A model generated the notes under the pieces. The model was not told the DNA's origin. It did no database searches and saw only the letters and a program-made list of their open reading frames with translations. From Thauera sp. UBA6194 (GTDB taxonomy: Bacteria > Pseudomonadota > Gammaproteobacteria > Burkholderiales > Rhodocyclaceae), in the NCBI GenBank assembly GCA_002422685.1, contig DITC01000074.1, positions 1-18,710 on the forward strand: DNA of 18,710 bases, given 5' to 3'. Positions within the stretch are counted from its first letter, which is position 1. Each line of letters starts with the position of its first letter. Below are positions 17,601 to 18,710 of the stretch, piece by piece. The position numbers and the translations under genes are program-made.

Positions 17601-17671
17601 TGGCAACATTTGGCATCGCCAAGCACCGTTTTTTCATGGCATGATGGATGGCATCAAATGCTTCTATGCCA
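17601..17671 (+). repeat. Second cluster of TGGCA motifs
   Basis: TGGCA recurs at 17601 and 17611 (again 10 bp apart), at 17637 and 17649 (12 bp apart), and inverted as TGCCA at 17667-17671. The second copy also forms a small palindrome, TTGGC-ATC-GCCAA, at 17610-17622. Together with the three copies nearer guaA there are seven direct and one inverted TGGCA within about 156 bp, far above chance for a 5-mer. Confidence 0.65.
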
Positions 17672-17677
17672 TGAAAA
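17631..17677. repeat. 12-bp perfect inverted repeat upstream of the integrase
   Basis: TTTTCATGGCAT (17631-17642) and ATGCCATGAAAA (17666-17677) are exact reverse complements with 23 bp between them. Each arm includes a TGGCA motif. It could be a binding site for integrase or an excisionase, or an operator; there is no T-tract to suggest a terminator. Confidence 0.7.
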
Positions 17678-17684
17678 GTCACCG

Positions 17685-17790
17685 ATACCATGCAACCACC
17701 TTGCGGATGTTCATGGTATTGAATTGGCGTAACACAATGATTTTGTTGTTGTTTTACGCCATTATTGGCCGCTTTTCGGATCATGGTATT
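17685..17790. promoter_or_regulatory. Operator-like repeats before the integrase start
   Basis: ATACCATG at 17685-17692 is the reverse complement of CATGGTAT at 17712-17719, and the latter recurs at 17782-17789. The two direct copies, extended to TCATGGTATT, are exactly 70 bp apart, about seven helical turns. Between them lies TGGCGTAA (17725-17732) paired with TTACGCCA (17754-17761) around an AT-rich centre. The last copy is 24 bp before the integrase ATG. The layout suggests control of the integrase promoter by a regulator or by integrase itself; no promoter boxes are certain. Confidence 0.45.
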
Positions 17791-17813
17791 TGAGCTGAAT
17801 CAGGGCGAGAACC

Positions 17814-18618
17814 ATGCTGACCGATACCAAGCTGCGCAACCTCAAGCCGAAGGACAAGCTCTACAAGGTGAATGACCGTGACGGCCTCTATGTAGCCGTC
17901 ACGGCCGCCGGAGCGATCTCGTTCCGCTACAACTACTCGATCCACGGTAGGCAGGAGACCATCACCTTCGGCCGCTACGGTGTCGGCGGCATCACCCTGG
18001 CGGAAGCCCGCGAGCGGTTGGGCGAGGCCAAGAAGATGGTCGCGGCCGGGAAGTCACCGGCCAAGGAAAAGGCGCGGGATAAGGCCCGCGTCAAGGACGC
18101 GGAGACGTTCGGGGCCTGGGCGGAAAAGTGGCTGCGCGGCTACCAGATGGCCGACTCCACCCGCGACATGCGCCGCTCAGTCTACGAGCGCGACTTGAAG
18201 CCGAAATTCGGCAATCAGAAGCTGGTGGAGATTACCCACGAGGACTTGCGGGCACTGACCGATGCCATCGTGGAGCGCGGCGCGCCGGCAACGGCAGTGC
18301 ATGTCCGCGAGGTGGTGATGCAGGTCTATCGCTGGGCCATCGAGCGTGGCCAGAAGGTCGAGAACCCGGCGGAGCTGGTGCGCCCAACGTCCATCGCCAA
18401 ATTCGAGCCGCGCGACCGTGCGCTGACGCCCGACGAGATCGGCCTGATGTACCAGTACATGGAGCGCATCGGCACAGCGCCATCCATTCGGGCGGCGGCC
18501 AAGCTGCTGCTGTTGACGATGGTGCGCAAGAGCGAGCTGACCAACGCGACCTGGAGCGAGATCAATTTCAGCGACGCGCTTTGGACGATCCCGAAGGAGC
18601 GGATGAAGCGGCGCAATC
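17814..18618 (+). pseudogene. P4-type tyrosine integrase, interrupted after 268 codons
   Basis: The product begins with the DUF4102-type arm-binding domain of P4-like integrases (about 1-85: TDTKLRNLKPKDKLYKVNDR, then DGLYVAV and ITFGRYG..GITLAEAR). A SAM-like core-binding domain follows (about 100-185), then the start of the catalytic domain, with the first catalytic Arg238 in LLLTMVRKSELTNATW. Normal family similarity runs to PKERMKRRN, where about 130 more residues, with the H-x-x-R and Tyr of the active site, should follow. Instead the sequence changes in the next codon at 18619 and the frame ends in unrelated residues at 18686. ATG 17814 is preceded by a weak GGGCGAGA. Position and orientation beside guaA fit an integrase that inserted its element there; without its catalytic end it should be inactive. 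Confidence 0.8.
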
Positions 18619-18710
18619 GTAACCGTCCGAGCAACCCCGCCCCACCCGGCGGAGCCGGCGACTTCAGAGATCGACGACGTGCCTGAGCAGCCCGAATGAC
18701 ACGCGCCAGC
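18619..18710 (+). mobile_element. Probable left end of an IS66-family insertion sequence (partial)
   Basis: Integrase similarity stops in mid-codon at 18618, and the next bases are GTAACCGTCCGAGCAAC. IS66-family terminal repeats commonly start with GTAA. An ATG at 18696, 77 bp inside the element, opens a frame (M-T-R-A-S) still open at the window edge, where IS66 elements start tnpA. If this is right, the 8 bases GCGCAATC at 18611-18618 should be the target duplication, since the family makes 8-bp duplications. No transposase sequence can be read in the 92 bp available, so the family call is tentative, while the sequence break itself is firm. Confidence 0.45.

Noticed and set aside
17563..17784. 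73-codon minus-strand frame between guaA and the integrase
   Set aside because: It runs through the terminator stem and all the repeat arrays, has no convincing ribosome site and resembles no family I recognise. The region is better explained as regulatory and attachment DNA.
18616..18699. Open frame ending ATSEIDDVPEQPE after the integrase break
   Set aside because: It looks coding-like but has no start in the window other than inside the integrase, and is just 28 codons long. If the break is an IS end it is probably non-coding terminal sequence; too short to call.

Overview
The window is high-GC bacterial DNA whose gene content and order point to a denitrifying betaproteobacterium of the Rhodocyclales (Thauera/Azoarcus/Aromatoleum type). 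The evidence is a complete narK-narGHJI-narXL respiratory nitrate reductase locus followed by the block smpB / ratA-rnfH / DUF4124 / guaB-guaA. The taxonomic call is an inference from recognised protein families and synteny, not from a database search.

Region 1 (1-11226) is the nitrate respiration cluster. At the extreme left, a sensor-like membrane protein seems to start on the minus strand and run out of the window, head-to-head with and slightly overlapping narK. Plus-strand narK (nitrate/nitrite transport), narG (Mo-bisMGD catalytic subunit), narH (Fe-S subunit), narJ (assembly chaperone) and narI (diheme cytochrome b) follow with short gaps and strong Shine-Dalgarno sites. A long hairpin separates narI from narX-narL, the nitrate-sensing two-component pair, whose stop and start codons overlap. 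Together they import nitrate, reduce it with quinol electrons at the inner membrane, and sense it.

Region 2 (11227-17506) is core genome: a convergent MarR-type regulator, a Yip1-like membrane protein, smpB (trans-translation), divergent ratA-rnfH, a secreted DUF4124 protein, and the purine genes guaB (with a consensus -10 box) and guaA.

Region 3 (17507-18710) is the left end of an integrated element at the 3' end of guaA, a known island insertion site. About 300 bp without a gene carry helically phased TGGCA repeats, a terminator and several inverted repeats. A P4-type tyrosine integrase then begins, reads normally for 268 codons, and is cut in mid-codon by a sequence starting GTAA that looks like the end of an IS66-family insertion sequence. 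The repeat array and the interrupted integrase are the most unusual parts of the window. The rest is well-understood metabolism, and I did not find an evident novel defence or biosynthetic system.
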